This document shows positions 7,636 through 15,141 of a DNA stretch of 16,249 nt, one piece after another. The DNA comes from JBGTCY01 sp041748615 (GTDB lineage Bacteria > Bacteroidota > Bacteroidia > Chitinophagales > CAIOSU01). Location of the stretch: contig JBGTCY010000035.1 of the NCBI GenBank assembly GCA_041748615.1, positions 1 through 16,249 of the forward strand, in the 5' to 3' direction. Both the position numbers and the translations under genes were made by a program. The number at the start of each line of letters is the position of its first letter. Within the stretch, counting starts at the first letter, position 1. The notes under the pieces are model-generated. The model was not told the origin of the DNA. It did no database searches and worked only from the letters and a program-made list of their open reading frames with translations.

Positions 7636-8643
7636 GTGCTATTAACTTTAGTATCTGTTCTCATGCCTGTCTATAATGCTGAAAAGTATTTAAAAGAAAC
7701 TATTGACAGTATTCTAAGACAAACCTTTACAGATTTTGAGCTTCTGATTATCAATGACGGATCATCTGACGGTTCGGAAGATATTATACTTTCCTGTTAC
7801 GATAAAAGAATTCGTTATAAAAAAAATCCTACTAATTTAAAATTAATAGAAACCCTCAATAAAGGAATAGAACTCTCTTCAGGCAAATACATCATTCGCA
7901 TGGATGCTGATGACGTTAGCCTGCCACAACGGTTGCAAAAACAAGTTGATTTCATGGAAAAACATCCGGATGTGGGTGTGTGCGGCAGTTGGTTCGAAAT
8001 ATTTGGTAAAGAAAAAAAAATCATTAAATATCCGGAAAAGGATGAGGATATCCGGATAATGATGCTGTATCAAACACCTTTTTGTCATCCGGCTGTTGTT
8101 ATTCGTAAAGAAATTCTTTTACAACACAATATTCGCTTTTCTCCGGATTTTATTCATGCCGAAGATTATGAAATGTGGGTGCGGTTGATGGGTTTAACCC
8201 GTTTTGCGAACATACAAGAAGTATTACTCTTGTATCGTTTACACGAGTCAAGCGTATCTTTTTCAAACAAGGCTGTTCAGAAAGCAAACACGCTAAAAAC
8301 CATTAGACTATTATTTCAAAAAATTGGAATGTCCGTTGAACCGGACGATGACGAAATATTCAGAAACATTGCGTACGGAGTTTTTAAAACCGACAAGAAT
8401 TATATCCTAAAGGCAAAAATACTATTAGAGTCATTACTTAATGCAAAAGATTGTTTTCGATATCTGCCGGAAAAGGAATTGAAAGAGTTTGTTTTTTCAA
8501 AGTGGTTTCATTTGTGTTACAACACTACATCATTAGGTTTATGGGTATGGAATGTTTTTCGTCAATCAGAAATCGTAAAAATTAAAGAAAATAATTTTTC
8601 AATTTTATTAAAATTATATATCAGAGCCGTGTTTAAACTCTAA
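7636..8643 (+). CDS. Glycosyltransferase family 2 (GT-A), third; paralogue of the first
   Basis: A 335-residue GT2 enzyme with LVSVLMPVYNAEKY at the N terminus, INDGSSDGS, DADD at 90-93 and HAEDYEMW (174-181). It starts with GTG at 7636, which keeps the complete first beta strand; a later ATG (the Met of LMPVYN) would remove it. It lies 19 bp after the fucosyltransferase. It resembles the GT2 at 4098-5129 over its whole length, including the non-catalytic C terminus, so the two probably arose by duplication and then diverged. They may add similar sugars at different positions. A 278-bp gap follows, so this may be the last gene of the first transcription unit. Confidence 0.9.
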   Translation: MLLTLVSVLMPVYNAEKYLKETIDSILRQTFTDFELLIINDGSSDGSEDIILSCYDKRIRYKKNPTNLKLIETLNKGIELSSGKYIIRMDADDVSLPQRLQKQVDFMEKHPDVGVCGSWFEIFGKEKKIIKYPEKDEDIRIMMLYQTPFCHPAVVIRKEILLQHNIRFSPDFIHAEDYEMWVRLMGLTRFANIQEVLLLYRLHESSVSFSNKAVQKANTLKTIRLLFQKIGMSVEPDDDEIFRNIAYGVFKTDKNYILKAKILLESLLNAKDCFRYLPEKELKEFVFSKWFHLCYNTTSLGLWVWNVFRQSEIVKIKENNFSILLKLYIRAVFKL

Positions 8644-8921
8644 TAAGACGGGTTCAAAAAATCAATTCAACATATGGGAGTTTCAGGGGACACCCAGAAA
8701 ATCGGTGATGGAGAAGACTTTTAAACGAAATAATTCAATTACTATAAATAATACTATAACCGTGATTTCAGAAATCTAAAGAAATAGGCCTGAAGATTTT
8801 AACGAATGCTCGAATTTATATTTATAATTAAAATATGATTAATTAGTTGATTTTGGATGGTTGAAATAAAGTGTATTATTATATATTTATCTTACAATTA
8901 ATGAGGGCTAAAAAGCTAGCC
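8644..8921. other. AT-rich gap between GT2 and GT14 genes
   Basis: About 280 bp without a convincing gene. A 16-codon open stretch from an ATG at 8674 has no recognisable product and no support. The 3' half is strongly AT-rich (runs of TATATT and ATTAAT before 8900), as expected of a promoter or leader for the GT14 gene, but no clean TAnnTTTG box was found. No stable terminator hairpin with a T-tract was seen after 8643. Confidence 0.4.
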
Positions 8922-9980
8922 ATGAAACTCGCATACATTATCCTCGCACATAAATTACCACAACAATTAATCCGCTTGATTGACAGTCTTGATGAGCCGG
9001 AAAGTATTTTTGTGCTGCATTTATGTAAAAATACCAGTCGTAAAGATTATTATGAAATAAAATATCTGCTTAAAAACAGACCCAATATATTTTATTGCAA
9101 AAGAGAGAGGGGCGCATGGGGTGAATTCAGTTTGTCACAAGCTGTACTCAATGGCATGAAGCTTCTGTCCAATGAAAATATGGCATTTGACTATATCAGT
9201 GTTTTGAGCGGCAATGATTATCCAATTAAATCTAATAATTATATTAAAGACTATATGCGTAAAAATATTGGTAAACAATTTTTGTGGTACCTTCCTGTAT
9301 ATGACTATATTCCCTTATCATTTAAAAACACATCTATTTATGGCGAAGGCTGGGATGGATATAAACATCCCTGGGGCTCTACACATCGTTTTTTGAGATT
9401 TGAGAAGTATTGGTATAGTCTTCTGGGTGAAAACCTCATGGCTGTTCCGGAAGAGCGTTTTCTAAATCAACCGGCAAGGTCAGTCCTGAAAGTCTTTCTA
9501 TTTAACGCTTTAAAATATATTAGAGAAAATAAAATTAAAAGAGAATTTTTATTGATGATCTTAAGTTTAACCCATAAAAAGAAAAGAAAAATGTTAGATG
9601 GGTATATTCCCTATGCAGGATCACAATGGTTCTCAATCACAAAAGACTGTATGGAATATATCCTAAAGCAAGTTCGCGAAAATAAAAAATTAGTCGATTT
9701 TTTTCAGCACACCCTGATTTCTGATGAATCATTTTTTACCACTATAATCGTCAATTCAAGTTATATAGAAAACATAGCTCAAAATAATTGCCGTTACATA
9801 AAGTGGCCTGAAACCGGTCCACATCTTCATCCTGTTATTCTAACGAAAAGCGACTTTCAATCACTTAAAAATTCCGACAAACTTTTTGCCCGTAAATTCG
9901 ACATGACGGTGGACAGTGAAATCCTCGACCTCATTGACAAAGAAATCTTATTCTCCGCCTCCGAACATCATGTCGCTTAA
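8922..9980 (+). CDS. GT14-like (core-2/I-branching, xylosyltransferase-type) glycosyltransferase
   Basis: A 352-residue protein resembling bacterial members of the beta-1,6-N-acetylglucosaminyltransferase / xylosyltransferase family. It opens with MKLAYIILAHKLPQQL and carries RGAWGEFSLSQA (63-74), YISVLSGNDYPIKS (91-104), the late block AGSQWFSIT (232-240), SDES with the conserved DE pair (268-269), and LFARKFD (321-327). Family members transfer GlcNAc or xylose; which one applies here is not decidable. The ATG at 8922 is chosen because family members begin right at this strand. A GTG at 8871 and an ATG at 8901 would add 17 or 7 residues without similarity. It overlaps the GT61 gene by 11 bp. 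Base composition rises from 23% GC in mid-gene (9541-9600) to 45% at 9901-9960. Confidence 0.85.
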   Translation: MKLAYIILAHKLPQQLIRLIDSLDEPESIFVLHLCKNTSRKDYYEIKYLLKNRPNIFYCKRERGAWGEFSLSQAVLNGMKLLSNENMAFDYISVLSGNDYPIKSNNYIKDYMRKNIGKQFLWYLPVYDYIPLSFKNTSIYGEGWDGYKHPWGSTHRFLRFEKYWYSLLGENLMAVPEERFLNQPARSVLKVFLFNALKYIRENKIKREFLLMILSLTHKKKRKMLDGYIPYAGSQWFSITKDCMEYILKQVRENKKLVDFFQHTLISDESFFTTIIVNSSYIENIAQNNCRYIKWPETGPHLHPVILTKSDFQSLKNSDKLFARKFDMTVDSEILDLIDKEILFSASEHHVA

Positions 9981-11301
9981 ATCACAATTTATCCGGTTAT
10001 CGGAAAAATATTTCGCCCTCCACCTGTTCCTCCTGACAATTCATCTCATGAGACAGCGCCAATCCGATGCAATCAAAGTATTTGCCGATGCATTAGTAAT
10101 GCTATTCCGGAATCAGCTGTGGCGAACGCATCTCCGCGTTGTTGTTTTCTTCAATTTTTTCAGAGAATTGCCGGCTGTTTTGTCGCTGCGAAAAAAAATA
10201 CTGCACCTGTTGCCGGGTTTCAGGAATCAATTGCAGATGGTTTCATTTCCCGCCAATATCACAAAAAATCATGCGAACAGGTTTTTAAAAGATTATTATC
10301 TCCGGCATCCTTTTCGAATTTTTCACCTGAAAGAACAATGGATTTATCTCACCGGGTTTCTTGGAATTGTTTTTAACAACTTCAAAATTCATCCCGCTTC
10401 GATTCATGGAAAATGGGATAAGCGCAATCCTTATTTGCTCGGCAGCTATCATGCTCAAACAATGGAAGCATGGATGCGAGCCGTTCACTCCGATGAAACC
10501 GCGCTCATCCGGCTAATTGACAGCCGCCAGTATCTCCTGGTGCATCACTGGTTCAATTATTTTCACTGGCTCACGGAAACATTGCCGCGTCTATGGCAGG
10601 TGCGTGAAAAACTCAACGGCTACGTGGTGGTGTTGCCGGAAAATCTCCGTACGGTTGAGTTTGTCCAGTTGACGTTAAAAGCGCTGGGCGTTAAAAATTT
10701 GCTCTATCTGAAAGAAGGTGCAGTGGTACGTGTGAAAAATCTCACGCTCGTTGAAAATAAACCGTACTGCAATCACTATGACGCGGCAATGATGCGGAAG
10801 ATTGGACAATTTTTTGTCAACCATGTCAAAAATGCTGACATCAACATTCCTGATTTTGGAACCAAAATTTTTATCAGCCGCAAAAAAGCGGCACGCAGAA
10901 AACTGACCAATGAAGCGGAAGCTGAGACGTTGCTTGCCGGGTTCGGTTTTCATCCGCTGACAGTTGAAGACTTCAGTTTTTTTGAACAGGTGAAGATACT
11001 CAGCAGCGTGACACATCTCATCGGAATGCACGGAGCGGGATTGACCAACATGCTGTTTATGCCGCAAGGCGGAAAAGTGCTTGAACTGCATCGCGAACTG
11101 CATTCAAAAAACGATTTACACAGCGATGTCTATTGGAAATTAGCGGACGCGTTGGGACATGATTACTACTACCAGTTTTGTGAAGCTGCCGATAAAAATG
11201 AAGATTTTTTTACCGTAAATTATACGGTGGATTTGGAACTGCTCAAAAAAAATGTAGAGCAAATGGTCAATACTCCAATAGTTCTTTCAACTGTTTCTTA
11301 A
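9970..11301 (+). CDS. GT61-family (DUF563) glycosyltransferase
   Basis: A 443-residue protein. The C-terminal half has the GT61 pattern: NYFHWLTETLPRLW (196-209), VVLPENL (220-226), FISRKKAARR (301-310), and GMHGAGLTNMLFMPQG (352-367) followed by LELH. Members include plant and animal xylosyl- or GlcNAc-transferases and many uncharacterised bacterial proteins in polysaccharide loci. The N-terminal 150 residues are basic and aromatic and not recognised. The ATG at 9970 overlaps the GT14 stop by 11 bp (coupling); a GTG at 9916 would extend the overlap to 65 bp and is less likely. The 3' end runs 35 bp into the oppositely oriented E1 gene. Base composition is about 50% GC in 10081-10140, unlike the glycosyltransferase genes to the left. 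Confidence 0.87.
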   Translation: MSLKSQFIRLSEKYFALHLFLLTIHLMRQRQSDAIKVFADALVMLFRNQLWRTHLRVVVFFNFFRELPAVLSLRKKILHLLPGFRNQLQMVSFPANITKNHANRFLKDYYLRHPFRIFHLKEQWIYLTGFLGIVFNNFKIHPASIHGKWDKRNPYLLGSYHAQTMEAWMRAVHSDETALIRLIDSRQYLLVHHWFNYFHWLTETLPRLWQVREKLNGYVVVLPENLRTVEFVQLTLKALGVKNLLYLKEGAVVRVKNLTLVENKPYCNHYDAAMMRKIGQFFVNHVKNADINIPDFGTKIFISRKKAARRKLTNEAEAETLLAGFGFHPLTVEDFSFFEQVKILSSVTHLIGMHGAGLTNMLFMPQGGKVLELHRELHSKNDLHSDVYWKLADALGHDYYYQFCEAADKNEDFFTVNYTVDLELLKKNVEQMVNTPIVLSTVS

Positions 11302-13264
11302 ATCTTTCTTTCGGCAAAAAATTCCATTCCAATGTAGTGGCAAAGGGCACGGGCGTGTCGAGGCTCCCAGAGCGCATGACAGGGGCGTCTAAATATTCAA
11401 AACACGTTTCGGTGATGCGGGCAGCAATTTCCGCTCCGATGCCGCCCGTAAGCGTGTCTTCATGCAGGATGATAACCCGCCCTGTTTTATTCACAGTGGC
11501 TTCAATGGCTTCCAAATCAAGTGGCAGCAAGGTACGCAAGTCGAGTAAATCTGCGCTGATGTCCGGTTGTTCTCGCAAAGCTTCCAGCGCCCAGTGAACT
11601 CCGGCTCCGTAAGTGATGATTGAAACTTCTTCACCTTCTTTCAACAGTTTTGCTTTGCCGATTTCAATCGTGTAATAATCGTCAGGTACTTGTTCGGAAA
11701 TGCTTCTGTACAAAAGTTTATGTTCAAAAAACAAGACCGGATTAGGGTCTTCAATGGAAGCAAGTAATAATCCTTTGGCGTCAGCGGGTGAAGAGGGATA
11801 AACTACTTTTAAACCGGGTATATGAAAAAACCAGCTTTCGGTGGATTGTGAATGAAAAGGTCCGGCACCAACCCCTGCTCCGGTCGGCATCCGCACCACC
11901 ACATCTGCATGTTGTCCCCAGCGATAATGCGCTTTGGCAAGGTTGTTCACAATTTGCGTAAACCCGGACGAAACGAAATCCGCAAACTGCATTTCAATCA
12001 CCGACTTCAACCCGCCAACCGACAAGCCGAGTCCGGCTCCGAGAATTGCAGATTCACACAGCGGAGTATTGCGCACGCGCGCTTTTCCAAATTCCTGCAT
12101 AAAGTTTTCCGTCACTTTGAAGACTCCGCCATACTCCGCAATATCTTGTCCCATCAATACTAATTCAGGATACTTGCGCATCGCGAGCCGCAAGCCGTCA
12201 GAAACTGCATCCACTAACCGCATCTCGCGTGTGGTTGATGATGAAGGTGAAACGACTTTTGGCTCAAACTTTTTGTAAACATCCGCTACCTCTTTATCTG
12301 TGTCAGGCGAAACTGGTGGTGCATCAAATGCGATTTTCAAACCAGCTTCAATCTTCCGGTCAATGGTTGATTTGATTTCCACCTGAAGTTGTTCGTTCAG
12401 GATTCCTTCATCCATCAAATATTGGTTGAAATTGCTCACCGGGTCTTTTTTCGACCACGTTTCAAAATGTTCTTTTGGGACATACTTCACACCCGATGCT
12501 TCTTCATGACCTCTCATGCGAAACGTCATACACTCAACAAGCCACGGCTCCGGCTGCTCGCGGATTTCCGCTGCGATTTTACTAATCGTTTGATAGACTT
12601 CGAGGATGTTGTTGCCGTCAAGCTGTACCGCTTTCATGCCGTAGCCGGGGGCGCGTTCAATGAGGTATTTACAATTGAATTGTTCGCTTGATGGTGTTGA
12701 CAGTCCGTATCCGTTATTTTCAATCACAAAAATCACCGGCAGTTTCCAGACTGAAGCCACATTCAATGCCTCATGAAAATCTCCCTCGCTCGTGCCGCCT
12801 TCACCGGTGAAAACGGCAGTCACTTTTTTTTCGCGTTTCAATACATGCGATAACGCGATACCATCCGCGACACACAACTGCGGACCAAGATGCGAAATCA
12901 TGCCGACAATGTGATGTTCATTCGTGCCGAAATGAAAAGAACGCTCGCGTCCTTTCGAGAAACCATTTTCTTTCCCCTGCCATTGCATGAACAATTTTTC
13001 GAGCGGCAGTTTGCGCGAAGTGAAAACACCGAGATTACGGTGCAGCGGAAGAAGATATTCGTCCGGTTGCAATGCTTCCGTAACACCCACCGCAATCGCT
13101 TCCTGCCCAATACCGGAAAACCATTTGCTCACCCTGCCCTGCCTGAGCAGCAGCAGCATTTTTTCTTCAATGCGTCTCGGAAGTAAAATTGATTCATAAA
13201 GATGCAGCAACTGACCATCGGTGAGCGCGTTGCGTACAAATCGGATAGGCGGGGTGGTGACCAT
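11267..13264 (-). CDS. Fused 2-oxoacid dehydrogenase E1 alpha-beta (thiamine diphosphate-dependent)
   Basis: A 665-residue fusion. Residues about 15-320 are E1 alpha: GQEA (53-56), HRNLGVF (75-81), and the thiamine-diphosphate motif GEGGTSEGD (154-162) ending in NN (183-184). Residues about 347-665 are E1 beta: GQDIAEYGGVF (372-382), then ITYGAG, DLRTLLPLD and ILHEDTLTGGIGAE. The enzyme decarboxylates a 2-oxoacid and acylates the lipoyl group of E2. The overall type resembles branched-chain (2-oxoisovalerate) dehydrogenase, though pyruvate or acetoin-type substrates cannot be excluded. One-chain fusions are usual in Bacteroidota. E2 and E3 are not in the window. The ATG at 13264 is the start. 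A weak promoter-like TAATCTTG (one mismatch to TAnnTTTG) lies about 50 bp upstream. The 3' end overlaps GT61 by 35 bp. Confidence 0.93.
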   Translation of the reverse strand: MVTTPPIRFVRNALTDGQLLHLYESILLPRRIEEKMLLLLRQGRVSKWFSGIGQEAIAVGVTEALQPDEYLLPLHRNLGVFTSRKLPLEKLFMQWQGKENGFSKGRERSFHFGTNEHHIVGMISHLGPQLCVADGIALSHVLKREKKVTAVFTGEGGTSEGDFHEALNVASVWKLPVIFVIENNGYGLSTPSSEQFNCKYLIERAPGYGMKAVQLDGNNILEVYQTISKIAAEIREQPEPWLVECMTFRMRGHEEASGVKYVPKEHFETWSKKDPVSNFNQYLMDEGILNEQLQVEIKSTIDRKIEAGLKIAFDAPPVSPDTDKEVADVYKKFEPKVVSPSSSTTREMRLVDAVSDGLRLAMRKYPELVLMGQDIAEYGGVFKVTENFMQEFGKARVRNTPLCESAILGAGLGLSVGGLKSVIEMQFADFVSSGFTQIVNNLAKAHYRWGQHADVVVRMPTGAGVGAGPFHSQSTESWFFHIPGLKVVYPSSPADAKGLLLASIEDPNPVLFFEHKLLYRSISEQVPDDYYTIEIGKAKLLKEGEEVSIITYGAGVHWALEALREQPDISADLLDLRTLLPLDLEAIEATVNKTGRVIILHEDTLTGGIGAEIAARITETCFEYLDAPVMRSGSLDTPVPFATTLEWNFLPKERFKKQLKELLEY

Positions 13265-13426
13265 GAATCGGAAGTATCAGGTATTTCTACGAATACAAGC
13301 CTGACATAGATGCAAGATTAGAACAAAGCGGAAATACATTGGCGGTTCTATAATTGCCAATTTCCATTCTCTTTTGAAGAAGGAAGGAATGAGGCAATCA
13401 AAAGATGGAATTTTTAGAACAGCACT

Positions 13427-13882
13427 TTACTTTAAAGGCAGCGCAACTTTATCCACCCTGCGCTTGTGCCTGCCGCCTTCAAATTCAGTATTGAGGAAAA
13501 GGTTGGTCATTTCAATCGCCAGTTCAAGACTGACAAATCGCGCGGGCAAACAAATCACATTGGCGTCATTATGTCTGCGGGCGAGCACCGAAATATCATT
13601 TTCCCAGCAGAGCGCTGCTCTTACATTCGGATGCTTGTTGGCAGCCATCGCCACGCCATTCGCGCTGCCGCACAGCAGGATGCCGATGTCAATTTCTCCT
13701 TTATCAATTTCCGTGCAGAGCGGGTGCACATAGTCCGGGTAGTCCACGGACTCGGCAGTGTAGGTACCGAAATCTTTCACATGCAAACCGTTTTTTTTCA
13801 ACTGGTCGCGGATGTCTTCTTTGTACTCAAAGCCGGCATGGTCTGAGCCGATGCCAATGCGGATAGTGTCCATGTTAAACAT
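13427..13882 (-). CDS. rpiB: Ribose 5-phosphate isomerase B
   Basis: A 151-residue RpiB, which interconverts ribose 5-phosphate and ribulose 5-phosphate in the pentose phosphate pathway. Motifs are GSDHAGFEYK (12-21), the anion-hole and catalytic cysteine region ILLCGSANGVAMAANK (C71), ARRHNDAN (101-108) and the C-terminal EGGRHKRRVDKV (135-146). The Cys-containing form is the classical RpiB type. The start ATG at 13882 overlaps the tatC stop by 8 bp (ATGTTTAA). An alternative ATG at 13873 would remove three residues and leave a 1-bp gap; either way translation is probably coupled to tatC. The related LacA/LacB isomerases are less likely. Confidence 0.94.
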   Translation of the reverse strand: MFNMDTIRIGIGSDHAGFEYKEDIRDQLKKNGLHVKDFGTYTAESVDYPDYVHPLCTEIDKGEIDIGILLCGSANGVAMAANKHPNVRAALCWENDISVLARRHNDANVICLPARFVSLELAIEMTNLFLNTEFEGGRHKRRVDKVALPLK

Positions 13883-14714
13883 TTTTTAAAGCCGCCTCGC
13901 GGTTTTTGTTGACGCGCGCGGATATAAATATACTGATTTCATACAAAAAGTACACGGGAATAAACACTAAAATTTGTGAGCCGATGTCCGGTGACGGGGT
14001 GATGATGGCTGCTATCACGAGAATAATGACCACCGCGTGTCTCCGGTATTCACGCATAAGGTCGGGGGTCAGTAACCCGAATTTCGACAGAAAATAAACC
14101 ACCATCGGCAGTTCAAACACAATACCCGTGCTGATGACAAACATGCTGATGAAGCCGATATAGTTGGTGAGCGTAAAACTGTTTTCGACCATCTCAGTCA
14201 CCTGGTAGTTTCCGAGAAAATTCAACACCGTGGGCGCCATGATGAAGTAACCGAAAAATACACCGATGCCAAAAAGCAGGCTGCTGAAAAAAACAATTCC
14301 CCTGGTGTATTGAGCTTCCGTTTCATACAATGCCGGGCGGATAAAACGCCAGAATTCCCAAAAGATGTAGGGAAAAGAAATGATAAAGCCTAACAGAAAA
14401 CTGGTTTTCAGGTGAACGATAAACTGACCCGCCATTTCAATGTTGATGAAGGTGAAGCTGAATACTTCAATACATAAAGCATTGCCCAGCGCGATTCTGT
14501 CTGAAATCCAGCACAGAACGCGATAGGTTAAAAAATCACTTTTTGTGGGACCGAAAATGAGGGTGTCGAAAATAAATTCTTTCGACAGAAAAGAAAGGAT
14601 GGTAAAAAAAAGCACTGCCAGCATCGAGCGGATAATGTGCCAGCGCAATGCTTCGATATGCTCAAAAAATGGCATATCCGCATCCTGTTTGCCGCCTCTG
14701 TTGAATACGCTCAT
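13875..14714 (-). CDS. tatC: Twin-arginine translocase subunit TatC
   Basis: A 279-residue inner-membrane protein and core receptor of the Tat pathway, which recognises twin-arginine signal peptides of folded proteins. It has the N-terminal cytoplasmic FFEHIEALRWHIIRS (16-30), FPYIFWEFWRFIRPALYETE (114-133) and GIVFELPMVVYFL (197-209), with about six membrane segments. The usual acidic residue two positions before the conserved Arg (R24) is Ala22 here, with Glu at 21 (see finding). The gene is first of a two-gene unit with rpiB. TatA/B are not in the window. The ATG at 14714 starts nine bases after a TATTTTCG sequence that is one mismatch from the TAnnTTTG box, so a very short leader is possible. 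Confidence 0.95.
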   Translation of the reverse strand: MSVFNRGGKQDADMPFFEHIEALRWHIIRSMLAVLFFTILSFLSKEFIFDTLIFGPTKSDFLTYRVLCWISDRIALGNALCIEVFSFTFINIEMAGQFIVHLKTSFLLGFIISFPYIFWEFWRFIRPALYETEAQYTRGIVFFSSLLFGIGVFFGYFIMAPTVLNFLGNYQVTEMVENSFTLTNYIGFISMFVISTGIVFELPMVVYFLSKFGLLTPDLMREYRRHAVVIILVIAAIITPSPDIGSQILVFIPVYFLYEISIFISARVNKNREAALKNV

Positions 14715-14821
14715 TGGGCGAAAATAAGCATAAGCAGGCGTTCACGCGGAAGTGAGTAAAAACCTGATTATTCTACCGACAGGAGTCGAATTTCAGAAGG
14801 AAGGAGACGTATTCCCGGTTA

Positions 14822-14873
14822 ATACCGAATGTTTTACCGTTTCCTCATTCGAAAACCTGAGTGGTTTCGGTAT
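14822..14873. repeat. Inverted repeat, 8-bp perfect arms
   Basis: ATACCGAA (14822-14829) and TTCGGTAT (14866-14873) are perfect inverted arms around a 36-nt spacer. The spacer and right arm can form a second small hairpin, AAACC/GGTTT. There is no T-tract, so a rho-independent terminator is unlikely. It lies about 110 bp upstream of tatC. It may be a protein-binding site or chance. Confidence 0.35.
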
Positions 14874-15101
14874 GAAAACAAAACTTATGGTAAACTCAAA
14901 AAAATCACTACGCTTCTATCTTCATGATTAAGTGGTGCATCAAGATATCCGGTATCATAAAAGAGTTCGGCTATTCTGAGTAATGCAATCTCAGCGGGTT
15001 GAAGATTCTCGTCAAGAATTATACAGCGATTTCTGGATGAGGCGCTGATTCATAAAGCGCGTTTGTCCCTGCTGGCAAAAGAAATGACGCGCCTGCTTTG
15101 A

Positions 15102-15133
15102 GCGTTTGCCTTCTTGTGCCTATGCGCGGGCAT
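15102..15133. repeat. Direct repeat, left copy, flanking the DUF433/DUF5615 pair
   Basis: Positions 15102-15122 match 15732-15753 except for one extra T (core TTTGCCTTCTTGTGCCTA, 18 identical bases). The following 11 bases TGCGCGGGCAT match TGCGCTGGCAT at 15783-15793 with one change. The copy ends 8 bases before the end of the DUF5615 gene. Confidence 0.7.
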
Positions 15134-15141
15134 CGAACGAT

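Larger units (their letters stand above)
14715..15141. other. 427-bp gap without a convincing gene
   Basis: No gene can be supported here. On the plus strand a 32-codon frame (14829-14927) has an ATG but no Shine-Dalgarno sequence and no recognised product. A further frame is open from 15003 to 15102, encoding a helical-looking stretch (LLAKEMTRLL at the end) without a start codon. On the minus strand a 13-codon ATG frame from 15053 meets a stop just where another frame, reading LDENLQPAEIALLRIAELFY, stays open to 14885. This could be a decayed small gene, but both strands look equally open, so no call is made. The stretch also holds an inverted repeat (14822-14873) and the left copy of a direct repeat (15102-15133). 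Confidence 0.4.

Noticed and set aside
8674..8724. A 16-codon ORF in the gap before the GT14 gene
   Set aside because: Too short, no Shine-Dalgarno sequence or known peptide type, expected by chance.
8861..8889. A sigma70-like TTGAAA ... TATATT promoter before the GT14 gene
   Set aside because: The spacing is 15 bp and Bacteroidota promoters normally follow TTTG / TAnnTTTG; AT-rich sequence gives such matches by chance.
9916..9969. GTG at 9916 as the start of the GT61 gene
   Set aside because: It would overlap the GT14 gene by 65 bp and add 18 residues that look like an out-of-frame reading of GT14; the ATG at 9970 is preferred.
10675..11103. A long minus-strand open frame (142 codons) opposite the GT61 gene
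   Set aside because: It lies antisense to well-conserved GT61 motifs, has no recognisable domain and no start context; it is a coding shadow.
11852..12278. Plus-strand open frames of about 100 codons opposite the E1 gene
   Set aside because: They overlap conserved E1 beta sequence, are proline/serine-rich out-of-frame readings and match no family.
14829..14927. A 32-codon plus-strand ORF upstream of tatC
   Set aside because: There is no ribosome-binding sequence at a suitable distance, no family resemblance, and it overlaps the inverted repeat; length alone is not evidence.
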